A DNA stretch of 64,000 nucleotides from Qipengyuania pacifica (GTDB lineage: Bacteria; Pseudomonadota; Alphaproteobacteria; Sphingomonadales; Sphingomonadaceae): the NCBI RefSeq assembly GCF_019857205.1, contig NZ_JAHWXO010000001.1:310001-374000 (forward strand), in the 5' to 3' direction. Shown here piece after piece: positions 8,454 to 16,288 of the stretch. Both the position numbers and the translations under genes were made by a program. The notes beneath the pieces were generated by a model. It made no database searches. It had not been told where the DNA came from and was given only the letters and a program-made list of their open reading frames with translations. The first letter of the stretch is position 1. Every line of letters begins with the position of its first letter.

Positions 8454-9686
8454 ATGGGTATCCGCTCGATTGCTGTCATCGGAGCAAATCTCGCCGGAGG
8501 CCGTGCCGTGGAGGCGTTACGGCAGTCTGGGTTCGATGGCCAGATCGTATTGATTGGTGAAGAACCGTGGAGGCCCTACGAAAGGCCGCCATTATCAAAG
8601 GAGATGCTTTGGGATCCTTCGAACACAGCAGACAATTTTTTTCTGCAAGATGACTCATGGTACGCTGACAACAAGATTGATCTGCATCTGGGAATGCGCG
8701 CCGAAGCGCTTGACCTGGCTTCCGGCGAGGTCAGCTTGTCGGATGGCAGGCTGATCCCGGCTGATCGGATCTTGCTGGCCACAGGTGGTTCAGCTCGCAA
8801 GCTGAACATCCGGGGAGCTGATGCTGCAAATGTACATTATCTCCGCACGCGCGATGACGCAGTCCGCATGGCGGCTGATTTGGTGGACGGAGCGCGAATA
8901 GTGGTCGTCGGAATGGGTGTAATCGGGGCGGAGGTGGCGGCGAGCGCAACAAAGCTCGGTTGCAAGGTGACTGCCATCGAGCCCTTGGCGGGACCGATGA
9001 TTCGATCCCTTGGGCCGCAATTCAGCCAATGGTTGGGCGAGGAACATCGCAATCGCGGTGTCGACACCCGATTCGGCCGAGGTGTGAGTGGAATGAGGGT
9101 GGTTGACGGCCGGGTGAGTGAGGTCGAGCTAGACGATGGATCGCTTGTGGCTTGCGATGCTGTGGTGGTCGGCGTGGGCATCGCTCCGGAAGTTGGCTTG
9201 GCAAAAGGGGCGGGGATTGCAACCGATAATGGTATCGTCGTTAACCGTGAGTGCCGTACCAGTCACCCGAACGTCTTCGCGGCGGGTGATGTGGCTCAGC
9301 AAGAAAGTTTCTTTGGCGGCCGAATTCGTCACGAAACCTACCAGAACGCGGCAGAACAGGCGGATGCGGCCGCCTTGGCGATGCTTGGTCACGAAAGTGA
9401 TTATTGCCGCCCCGCATGGTTCTGGAGCGACCAGTTCGATCTCAACATCCAGTTTTGCGGTCACATTCCGGTCGATGCGGAAGTAACCGTGCGAGGTCAA
9501 ATCGAAAGCAACGCCTTCGCCGCTTTCTTCCGCTTCGATGACGTCATCGTAGGAGCGTTGACGGTCAACCGTCCGGCCGAGATGAGCATCGGTAAACGCC
9601 TGGTCGAACGCCGACACCACGCCTCGGCAGATCAACTTGGTGATCCAGATTTTTCTCTTCGCGAGCTGCTCAAACCGGCTCGATGA
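8454..9686 (+). CDS. Ferredoxin reductase of aromatic oxygenase type (FAD/NAD)
   Basis: A 410-residue pyridine nucleotide:ferredoxin reductase of the BphA4/PuR family, which passes electrons from NADH through FAD to a ferredoxin. The FAD-binding motif is VIGANLAGG (from 8), the NAD-binding motif VVGMGVIGAEVAAS (about 150), and the second FAD motif NVFAAGDVA (about 274). Such reductases serve Rieske ring-hydroxylating oxygenases or P450s. The natural partner here would be the Rieske ferredoxin at 15564, now 5.9 kb away across two insertion sequences and a TonB receptor gene. A strong AAGGAAGGA box precedes the ATG. Confidence 0.9.
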   Translation: MGIRSIAVIGANLAGGRAVEALRQSGFDGQIVLIGEEPWRPYERPPLSKEMLWDPSNTADNFFLQDDSWYADNKIDLHLGMRAEALDLASGEVSLSDGRLIPADRILLATGGSARKLNIRGADAANVHYLRTRDDAVRMAADLVDGARIVVVGMGVIGAEVAASATKLGCKVTAIEPLAGPMIRSLGPQFSQWLGEEHRNRGVDTRFGRGVSGMRVVDGRVSEVELDDGSLVACDAVVVGVGIAPEVGLAKGAGIATDNGIVVNRECRTSHPNVFAAGDVAQQESFFGGRIRHETYQNAAEQADAAALAMLGHESDYCRPAWFWSDQFDLNIQFCGHIPVDAEVTVRGQIESNAFAAFFRFDDVIVGALTVNRPAEMSIGKRLVERRHHASADQLGDPDFSLRELLKPAR

Positions 9687-9773
9687 ACGCAAATGGCTGT
9701 GCCCGGCCAGAGAAGGTGCCCTAGATCTGTCCCCCGTCAGCACCCATGGCACAGGTTTGAGGTTGTGATTTAA

Positions 9774-9829
9774 GGGGGGTTTGGGTCTCGTCGTAGTGAC
9801 GAAGGAACGAATCTATGGACGCCTCCCGC
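9774..9829. repeat. Left inverted block of IS110-like element
   Basis: It contains the 19-base block 9774-9792 and the 15-base block 9815-9829. Both recur inverted and in the same outside-to-inside order at 11120-11160, but the spacer is 22 bases here and 7 bases there. They could be subterminal repeats of the IS110 element or remnants of a shared IS end. Confidence 0.6.
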
Positions 9830-10070
9830 GCAAGGTGGATTTTTGATCGTGCTGCGGCATTGGATGCGTGAATCTATCCGGCCTATCGATCGAAGCAAAC
9901 TTGCTTCTGGCCATGATGCGAATCCGCGCGGTTCAGTGCCTTCTAAGATGAGCGGCCTCGAAGGCCATCGTTCCTCACAGGCTGTGAAGCGGCGGTCCGT
10001 GCCGTTACACCATCAAGTCTTCACCTCGCATTTAAAGCCATTCGTGATCCCGCTCAGCGCTGAGCCATGG
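9830..10070 (-). other. Non-coding 3' end of IS110-like element, possible bridge RNA region
   Basis: No gene is supported here. The stretch lies between the transposase stop (10071) and the left inverted block. In IS1111-type elements this downstream end encodes the structured guide called bridge RNA. Small hairpins are visible, for example GGCCT-CGA-AGGCC at 9954-9966 and TCACA-GGC-TGTGA at 9975-9987. No guide loops were identified by eye. The RNA call is inference from the family layout. Confidence 0.3.
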
Positions 10071-11070
10071 TCACGCGACCTTGTAGCTCTCTCCGCTGCG
10101 CAATATCGCCCATGCCATGCGAGCCGTCTTATTCGCCATGGCGACGAGCGTCTTGTTGTGCCCAGCTCGGGTTAGCAGGTCCTGCGCCCATTTTGATCGC
10201 GGGTCTTCGTGCTTGCTGATCCTTAGCAATGCTGATCGAGCCCCGTGAATAAGTTGCCGTCTGAGATAATGGTTGGCCCTGCTTCCGATGCCGCCCAGCC
10301 TTGGTTTGTCGCCGGTCGTGTAATGTCGCGGTACCAGACCTATCCAGGCAGAGAGGGCTCCGGCTTGATTTGAAGTGTCGGCCATCGTCAATCGCGGCCA
10401 CCAAGGAGGTCGCGACGATCGGTCCTACGCCAGGTAGCGTGGTCAGACGTTTGCAACGTTCGTCGGTGCGGCAGATCTTGACCAGCATGTCATCAAGAGC
10501 CGACACTCTGGCATCAAGGTCGCGATACTCCTCAACGAGTTGTCGAAACAGGGGCTCGGCCAAGTCCGAGAGTTCGGCGGTCTCAATGATTCTCTCGATC
10601 TGCAAGCGGAACCGGGACGCACCAGCGGGCATGACTATGCCATACTCAGCCAAAAGCCCACGCGTGTGGTTGATCAAAGCGGTCCGCTGGACGACCAGCC
10701 TGTCGCGCGTTCGATGCAGTGACTGAAGATCCTGCTGCTCGACACTCTTCAGTGGCACGAACCGCATGGTTGGTCTGGCAGCTGCTTCGAAAATGGCTTC
10801 GGCATCGACTGCGTCGTTCTTCGATCCCTTCACGAACGGCTTTGCAAAACGCGGATGGATGAGACGCACACCGTGCCCCAAAGACTCGAAGGTGCGACCC
10901 CAATGGTGCGAGCTAGCGCAAGCTTCCATCGCGACCAATTGTGGTCGTAATCTGGTCACCGCGTCGACAAGCTTGGCCCGTCCAACCTTGCGCGAAACCA
11001 CTTCGCCATCGTCAGTTAGCCCATAGATGTGGAAGGACTGCTTGCCCAAATCGATCGCCAGCATGTGCAT
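10071..11070 (-). pseudogene. IS110-family transposase, frameshifted
   Basis: The reading starts at the ATG at 11070 (MHMLAIDLGKQSFHIYG), which holds the first catalytic Asp of the DEDD nuclease fold. The acidic residues continue in VAMEACASSHHWGR and SKNDAVDAEAIFE. The C-terminal part (LSAWIGLVPRHYTTGDKPRL, then NHYLRRQLIHGARSALLR) is in another frame. A single extra base near 10359, after the codons for HFKSSR, explains the break. Without the frameshift the protein would be about 332 residues, the family norm. The IHGARSAL text resembles IS1111 relatives. The enzyme should be inactive unless frameshifting is programmed, for which there is no slippery run. Confidence 0.85.
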
Positions 11071-11119
11071 GTGACGAACTCCTCTGCCCAATTGTTGCTG
11101 CAATCTTCTTGGCCCGATT

Positions 11120-11160
11120 GCGGGAGGCGTCCATCCCATAAGATGAGACCCAAACCCTCC
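11120..11160. repeat. Right inverted block of IS110-like element
   Basis: GCGGGAGGCGTCCAT (11120-11134) is the exact reverse complement of 9815-9829. The bases 11142-11160 match 9774-9792 in inverted orientation with two mismatches. The second block overlaps the first codons of the IS3-like orfA, so one of the two elements has invaded the other or the blocks are shared. Confidence 0.55.
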
Positions 11161-11529
11161 AATACAAAATCGCGCGCCAAGGCTCCTGCGGAAGCGGTGG
11201 TGAAGGACATCCGCCGTGCCACTCGGCGCCATTTCTCGGCCGAGGACAAGATCCGGATCGTGCTGGATGGGCTGCGCGGTGAAGACAGCATCGCCGAGTT
11301 GTGCCGCGAGGAAGGCATTGCCGAGAGCCTATATTACATCTGGTCGAAGAAGTTCATGGAAGCTGGCAAGCGCCGCCTGGCTGGCGACACTTCCCGTGCG
11401 GCGACGACAGACGAGATGAAGGATTTGCGCCGTGAGTCCCGCGATCTGAAGGAATGCGTCGCCGACCTGACGCTCGAGAACCGTCTGCTCAAAAAAAGCA
11501 TGCTGGCGGATGGGGGAGGCCAAGAATGA
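11143..11529 (+). CDS. IS3-family transposase OrfA
   Basis: A 128-residue helix-turn-helix protein that binds the IS ends. The text RRHFSAEDKIRIVLDGLRGE followed by SIAELCREEGIAESLYYIWS is the classic OrfA helix-turn-helix. The C-terminal part (ENRLLKKSML) carries the leucine zipper used for dimerisation and for joining to OrfB. The ATG at 11143 was chosen; an open frame continues upstream to 11029 but runs into the neighbouring IS end. It overlaps orfB by four bases, where programmed frameshifting would normally fuse OrfA and OrfB. Confidence 0.8.
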   Translation: MRPKPSNTKSRAKAPAEAVVKDIRRATRRHFSAEDKIRIVLDGLRGEDSIAELCREEGIAESLYYIWSKKFMEAGKRRLAGDTSRAATTDEMKDLRRESRDLKECVADLTLENRLLKKSMLADGGGQE

Positions 11530-12571
11530 GGTATCCCGCAACCGAAAAGCTCGAGATCACCAAGCTGGTCGAGCAATCGCACCTGCCAGCAAAGCGCACG
11601 CTGGATCAGCTCGGCATCCCGCGGCGGACCTGCTACCGCTGGAATGACCGATAACGGACAAGCGGGCCGGAAGGGCTTGCCGATCGGCCATCGGCGCCGA
11701 GCCGGGTGTGTAACCGTATCCCGTCCGGGATCCAGGGCCAGATCGTCGAACTGACGCTGGAGCAGTCGGAGCTGAGCCCCCGCGAACTGGCGGTGCGCTT
11801 CACCGACGAGCAGCGCTACTTCGTGTCGGAGGCCACGGTTTACCGGCTATTGAAGGCCCACGACCTGATAACCAGCCCGGCCTATGTGGTGATCAAGGCG
11901 GCCGATCGCTTCCAGACCACCCGGCCCAATGAGATGTGGCAGACCGACTTCGACTACTTCAAGATCATCGGCTGGGGCTGGATGTATCTGTCGACGGTGC
12001 TCGACGATTACTCGCGCTACATCATCGCCTGGCGACTGTGCAGCACGATGCGGGCCGAGGACGTCACCGACACGCTGGATATGGCTCTGGCCGCCTCGGC
12101 TGCGATAACGCGCATGTTCAGTACAGGCCGAGGCTGCTCTCGGACAATAGTCCGAGCTACATCGCGTGCGAACTGGCAGAATACATCGAAGCGCAAGCCA
12201 TGAGCCACGTGCGCGGCGCTCCGTTCCATCCCCAGACTCAGGGCAAGATCGAGCGCTGGCACCAGACCCTGAAAAACCGCGTGCTGCTGGAGAACTACTT
12301 CCTACCTGGCGATCTGGAGGCGCAGATCGAGGCCTTCGTTGAGCATTACAATCACCAGCGCTACCATGAGAGCCTGAGCAACGTGACGCCCGCAGACGCG
12401 TACTTCGGCAGAGCTCCAGCCATCATCCAACAACGAGAAAGGATCAAACGCAAGACCATCGCACATCGGCGCTTGCAGCACCGCAAGCTTGCCGCCCAAC
12501 ATCAACCCCAAGATAAGGCCGACGCTTCGCTAATTTACGCCGCGAGTGGTGCCAAATGTTCTGACGACTGA
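11526..12571 (+). pseudogene. IS3-family transposase OrfB, broken
   Basis: This was the DDE integrase part. The first Asp is in MWQTDFDYFK, a second in LLSDNSPSY, and the Glu in QGKIERWHQ, spaced as in retroviral-type integrases. Two lesions are visible. An in-frame TAA at 11652-11654 replaces the expected Tyr codon after WNDR. One base is lost near 12100, after which the reading continues in another frame (CDNAHVQYRPRLLSDN). The product would be inactive. Confidence 0.85.
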
Positions 12572-12574
12572 CAC

Positions 12575-13004
12575 CCAAGACCGGGATATGGTGGCGCGGA
12601 CCAGCTAAAAGGTAGGAACCTTCGGCTCTCACGGATTACTCAATATCCAGGCCGTCAATACAGGCCATTGCTCCGATGAAGATGTTCGATCGAGCTAAGA
12701 GGTGAGCGAAATGACGGTCTTGCTTGATCGTGAATGGCCTCGTCCGCAATCGAATCACACCCCTCCCCAAAGAAATATGGATCGAATTCAAGGCGGTCTG
12801 ATTGCATCATGACCAACGTCTTGCTGCCAAGAAACTCCACCTGCGATCCACCCTAGGACCTCGGTGCGACATCTCATGATGCATCGCGTGTATGCGACGA
12901 ACGGGAATCTTGACATATCGCGAAGCCCGGCTAATTAAGCGCTTGCTTAGCAGAAATGCGCCTGATTGTTTTGGTCAGTCACACGGAGCACCGGGAGGGA
13001 AAAT
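12575..13004. other. Intergenic region upstream of TonB receptor
   Basis: No gene is supported in these 430 bases. A 61-codon minus-strand frame at 12655-12840 has no ribosome site or recognisable family and was not called. The right part holds the promoter and operator-like bases of the receptor gene, and GGGAGGGA at 12993-13000 is its ribosome site. Confidence 0.5.
12910..12950 (+). promoter_or_regulatory. Sigma70-like promoter and AAGCGCTTGCTT motif of the TonB receptor gene
   Basis: TTGACA at 12910-12915 and TAATTA at 12932-12937 are 16 bases apart, a good vegetative promoter about 70 bases before the ATG. Directly after the -10 box is AAGCGCTTGCTTAGC (from 12937), containing the palindrome AAGCGCTT. 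A repressor bound there would cover the transcription start. Operators of this look are often used by TetR-type regulators, but no regulator gene is near. Confidence 0.6.
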
Positions 13005-15386
13005 ATGATAAAGAAACAGCCTGCGAAAAAGGTAATTGGACGCTACTGGTTGCTGGCGGCCTGCGCGCCACTCGCAATGTTTCCGGCAACTGTCTTTGCC
13101 CAAGATGATGGGACAACCGAGACGGACGCCCTGGAGGCCGAGGATTCGACAGGTCTCGGTGTAATCGTCGTGACTGCCCAGAAAAGGGAGGAGTCGCTCC
13201 AGAGCATCCCAGTGGCCATATCCGCTGTCGCGGGCGAAGCGCTGGAAGCCGGGAGCATTACCAGCGTGACCGATCTCGCTCAGATAACACCCGGTCTAGC
13301 ATTCAACACTTTCCAGCCTGGCCAGCCGGAGATTTCAATCCGTGGAATCGGAACGAAGGAAGATGGTGCAGGCGCATCGGATTCCACTCTGGTGATGGTT
13401 GATGGTGTTTATTTCGCTGCACGTAGCGCATCGAATGTCGATATATTCGATCTGGAGCGGGTAGAGATTCTACGTGGTCCGCAGGGTACTCTCTTCGGCA
13501 AGAATTCGATTGGCGGCGTTATCAATTACGTCACGCGCAAGCCTGATAGCACTTTCCGGGCGCGCCTGCGGCAGACCATCGGCAATTACGGCCAGTTTGA
13601 CACTGCCGGACTTATCAATGTTCCGCTGGCGGATAATCTATTCACCAAATTTTCCTTCAGTCGCCGAACGTTCGATGGATATGACGATTGGATCATTCCC
13701 GAACAGGTGGTGGAGCAGTCAAGGGTGCCGGGGACGGTTGAGAGAATAGGTGGGAACAACCAGTTTTCTTGGCGCTGGCAGACCCGCTGGGAGTCGTCTG
13801 ATACACTGGATGTCCTGCTATCGCTGGACGGCGTGGACGAAGAGCTTGGCAACATCAACCGACAGCCGGTCGGTTCTGCAGGACCGCTCCATGACTGTGG
13901 GTGCGCGTCAGATCCTGTTGCCGTGGATATTGCGCTGGGAGGAGCGGACTCCGTTCGCACATATCTCGGTGAGGATGACAATGGCGGGAGCCGCGAGGCT
14001 TTCGGTGCGATGATTGAGGTCAACAAGCAGCTTTCCATCGGCACCTTGACCTTCAATGGAGCCTACCGGGAATCCGATTATTTCTTCGAGCACGACGATA
14101 CTGGTCTGCCTCCTTCTCCGGTCGTAGACCTCACCGGCTCCAATGGAAATCCGAACGATCTCCTGCTTGGCGATCCTTCGATTGGATTCACATTCGACAA
14201 TACGGATATCATTTGGGAAGATTCCCAACAGTTTACCGGTGAACTGCGCCTTGCGTCGAACGACGGGCCCTTCAACTGGGTAGTCGGTGTCTTTGCTACG
14301 TCCGAAGAAATAAACCGTGCAGAAGGAATTCTGTTTACAGCGCTTGCGGATGCATCGCTTGAACCGAATTATGCAATTGCAAACATGCTTTTCGATGGTT
14401 GGGCAGTCGCGGGCTTTGCGCAGGGTAGTTACGAGATTACGCCTCGTTTAACTCTAACGGCCGGGGGGCGGTTCTCCTACGAAGAAAAGGAGATTGTAGC
14501 GTTTAATGACATGCCGCGATCCCCCTCACTACAACTTGTCCTCTCCCAGTTCGATCCGGCGAGTGGCAGCGACAATTGGGAGAACTTCTCTTGGAAGCTT
14601 GCTGTCGATTACGACATTGCAGACGACGTGATGCTGTATGGTACGGTGTCGACCGGTTTCAAGAGCGGTGGATATACTGGCTCCGCCACTACTGCCGCCG
14701 GGGCGACTACGCCGTTTGAACCTGAAGAGGCCACAAATTACGAGGTCGGTCTGAAGGGTGATTTCTTCGATAGCCACCTGCGTGTTAATCTGTCTGGCTT
14801 CTATGTGGATTACAAGGACCTTCAGGTTACGCGCTTCTTTCAGCCTCCCACATCGGGTGCGGGCGAATTTATCACCGAGAACGCTGCCAACGCTGAGATC
14901 CTTGGTCTGGAGGCGGAATTCACAGCCTTGCTAACCGATAACTTGGAGATCGGCGGGTTCTATTCTTATCTCGACGCTACGTTCGAGGACTTCTTTGGAA
15001 CCCCTGATATCTCCGGAGGGGGTGATTTTTCTGGCAACGTCCTGCGTCAGGCCCCTGAGCATAGCGCAGGCGGGCACATACAGTATGAATTCGATCTCGG
15101 TGGTGAGCGCGGGTATCTGGTTGCCAATGCAAACGCACGATACCAGAGTCTCTCATATACGAATGTCGACAATAATCCGCTGGACGTGATCCCCGAGCAC
15201 ACCGTGGCAGACGCCTGGCTTGCTTGGCATTCCAACGATGACCGGTGGATGGTCCAGGCTTGGGTCAAAAATATCACGGACGAGGTCTATCGCACCCATG
15301 TCTTCACGCAACGTGGTAATCGGATAGCCTTCGGCACTTTCGCGCCGCCACGGACTTATGGTTTGACGGTTCAATTCGACTACTAA
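13005..15386 (+). CDS. TonB-dependent outer membrane receptor
   Basis: A 793-residue outer membrane beta-barrel with a plug domain, powered by TonB-ExbB-ExbD. The signal peptide ends at about VFA-QDDG, the TonB box is VIVVTAQKREE, and the plug follows (VDGVYFAAR, LRGPQGTLFGKNSIGG). The C-terminus ends in an aromatic residue (TVQFDY), the barrel insertion signal. The ATG at 13005 was chosen over a TTG at 12966 because GGGAGG lies six bases ahead and the signal peptide follows. In sphingomonads such receptors sit in catabolic clusters and are thought to import the aromatic substrate, so uptake of the compound degraded here is a reasonable inference; a siderophore role is less likely. Confidence 0.93.
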   Translation: MIKKQPAKKVIGRYWLLAACAPLAMFPATVFAQDDGTTETDALEAEDSTGLGVIVVTAQKREESLQSIPVAISAVAGEALEAGSITSVTDLAQITPGLAFNTFQPGQPEISIRGIGTKEDGAGASDSTLVMVDGVYFAARSASNVDIFDLERVEILRGPQGTLFGKNSIGGVINYVTRKPDSTFRARLRQTIGNYGQFDTAGLINVPLADNLFTKFSFSRRTFDGYDDWIIPEQVVEQSRVPGTVERIGGNNQFSWRWQTRWESSDTLDVLLSLDGVDEELGNINRQPVGSAGPLHDCGCASDPVAVDIALGGADSVRTYLGEDDNGGSREAFGAMIEVNKQLSIGTLTFNGAYRESDYFFEHDDTGLPPSPVVDLTGSNGNPNDLLLGDPSIGFTFDNTDIIWEDSQQFTGELRLASNDGPFNWVVGVFATSEEINRAEGILFTALADASLEPNYAIANMLFDGWAVAGFAQGSYEITPRLTLTAGGRFSYEEKEIVAFNDMPRSPSLQLVLSQFDPASGSDNWENFSWKLAVDYDIADDVMLYGTVSTGFKSGGYTGSATTAAGATTPFEPEEATNYEVGLKGDFFDSHLRVNLSGFYVDYKDLQVTRFFQPPTSGAGEFITENAANAEILGLEAEFTALLTDNLEIGGFYSYLDATFEDFFGTPDISGGGDFSGNVLRQAPEHSAGGHIQYEFDLGGERGYLVANANARYQSLSYTNVDNNPLDVIPEHTVADAWLAWHSNDDRWMVQAWVKNITDEVYRTHVFTQRGNRIAFGTFAPPRTYGLTVQFDY

Positions 15387-15433
15387 GTTGAGAATCAGGA
15401 TTGACTGGAGACTCGAAGAGGGTTTTGCCGATA

Positions 15434-15464
15434 GGGGGCACCTTGCCCCCCCCCCCCGCTTTTA
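15434..15464 (+). terminator. Hairpin with 13-base C-tract, possible terminator of the receptor gene
   Basis: GGGGGCA (15434-15440) and TGCCCCC (15444-15450) form a seven-pair stem with a CCT loop. The second arm runs on into an unbroken run of 13 C (15446-15458), then GC and TTTT. The position, about 50 bases after the receptor stop, suits a terminator, although the short T-run makes it weak. Long C-runs are also prone to length change. Confidence 0.45.
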
Positions 15465-15563
15465 GACCGAGGTCGGATCCATAGTTTGTTCAGCTTCGTG
15501 CTGAAATGAGACCATGCGGCTTCCACTAGCAATGCGCTCACCGAGTTAAGATAAGGAAAAAAC

Positions 15564-15905
15564 GTGTACGTTGACGTATGCAGAAGTGACGACTTAGCGG
15601 ATGGCGAGGTTCTGCGCTTCGAGCCTGACGGTTTAGACGAAGCCCTGGCAGTCTGTAAGTCCGATGGTGAATTTTTCGCGGTTTCAGATAAATGCTCTCA
15701 CGGAAACTGGAGTTTGTCGGAAGGTTTTCTGGAGAACTGTCATATTGAATGTGTGCTGCATGGTTCAGCATTCGATCTCAAAACTGGTTGGCCGGATAAG
15801 CTACCGGCGACAAAGCCGGTGAAAGTGTTCGACACTAGGGTCAGAGACGGCGTGGTATCGGTCGATATTTCCTCGGGCAAGGCACGGGAGAAACCAGGCT
15901 CCTGA
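15564..15905 (+). CDS. Rieske-type [2Fe-2S] ferredoxin
   Basis: A 113-residue soluble Rieske ferredoxin of the BphA3/NahAb type. The cluster ligands are CSH and, 16 residues later, CVLH (DKCSHGNWSLSE, then IECVLHGSAFDL). It would carry electrons from the reductase at 8454 to a ring-hydroxylating terminal oxygenase. The GTG at 15564 was chosen because AAGGA at 15554-15558 precedes it at good spacing. A GAGCAA/TTGCTC hairpin (15904-15921) starts at the stop codon and may end the transcript. No oxygenase subunit gene lies next to it, which is unusual. Confidence 0.88.
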   Translation: MYVDVCRSDDLADGEVLRFEPDGLDEALAVCKSDGEFFAVSDKCSHGNWSLSEGFLENCHIECVLHGSAFDLKTGWPDKLPATKPVKVFDTRVRDGVVSVDISSGKAREKPGS

Positions 15906-16088
15906 GCAAAATTCCTTGCTCGCTGTCACATGATTTAGATATGCCGAGCTGGGCACTGGTAGAGTGCTCAATCTGATCATGCTTAATGATCGGCTGTCGG
16001 CAGCAGCATTGTGGAGATTTACAGCGCTACTCTGTCAATTCCGAAACGAACCTCGCAAGCTATTCGTTCATCAATGCCATGTCAGTCG

Positions 16089-16279
16089 TGACGTGCTCCC
16101 CTGAAATGTGACCGCAAATTGGTAGAGTCCGACGCGAAGGAGTCGGACGCAAATGAAGCGAAGCAGGTTTAGCGGAGAGCAGATCATCGCGGTTTTGAAG
16201 GAGCAGGAGGCGGGGATGCCGACGGCGGAGGTATGCCGCCGCCATGGGATCAGTTCGGCCACGTTCTACAAGTGGAAGT
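16089..16279 (+). mobile_element. Left-end fragment of an IS3-family element
   Basis: TGACGTGCTCCCCTGAAA at 16089 resembles the inverted-repeat end of IS407-type IS3 elements. A small hairpin (GTCCGAC/GTCGGAC) and the start of orfA follow. The homology stops abruptly at about 16279, just before the stop codon of the converging integrase gene. The rest of the element is absent. Confidence 0.6.
16153..16279 (+). pseudogene. Truncated IS3-family OrfA
   Basis: The 42 remaining codons read MKRSRFSGEQIIAVLKEQEA then CRRHGISSATFYKWK, the helix-turn-helix of IS407-group OrfA. After FYKWK the family sequence ends and the frame runs into unrelated DNA. It shows that insertion of the integrase-bearing segment, or a deletion, took place inside an IS copy. 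Confidence 0.8.
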
Positions 16280-16288
16280 CTCATCCAC

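Larger units (their letters stand above)
9774..11160 (-). mobile_element. IS110-family element (IS1111-like), inactive
   Basis: A transposase of the IS110 family on the minus strand is framed by inverted matches. GGGGGGTTTGGGTCTCGTC at 9774-9792 matches the reverse complement of 11142-11160 in 17 of 19 bases. A second 15-base block (9815-9829 against 11120-11134) matches exactly. The span of about 1.39 kb is normal for the family. The non-coding part downstream of the transposase (about 300 bases) is much longer than the upstream part (about 90 bases). That is the IS1111 layout, in which the downstream end encodes the bridge RNA. The right boundary touches the IS3-like orfA, so exact ends are uncertain. 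Confidence 0.6.
11143..12574 (+). mobile_element. IS3-family insertion sequence, decayed
   Basis: The element has the usual orfA-orfB pair with a four-base overlap. A likely right end is near 12574: read inward it begins TGTCAGTCGTCAGAAC, fitting the TG...CA ends of the family. No matching left inverted repeat is visible upstream of orfA, where the IS110-like element begins. The left end therefore seems lost. OrfB has a nonsense codon and a frameshift, so the element cannot move by itself. Confidence 0.75.

Noticed and set aside
8236-8553. 105-codon frame spanning the spacer before the ferredoxin reductase
   Set aside because: It runs into the reductase gene in another frame, crosses an inverted repeat and shows no family text.
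9811-9870. Possible remnant of a TetR regulator N-terminus (GRLPRKVDF, then after a frame change DRAAALDA)
   Set aside because: The likeness covers under 20 residues, needs a frame change and is followed by unrelated sequence. Part of it lies in an IS end block that recurs inverted at 11120-11134.
12655-12840. 61-codon minus-strand frame between the IS3 element and the TonB receptor
   Set aside because: No ribosome site, no family, and it lies in a region better explained as promoter leader.
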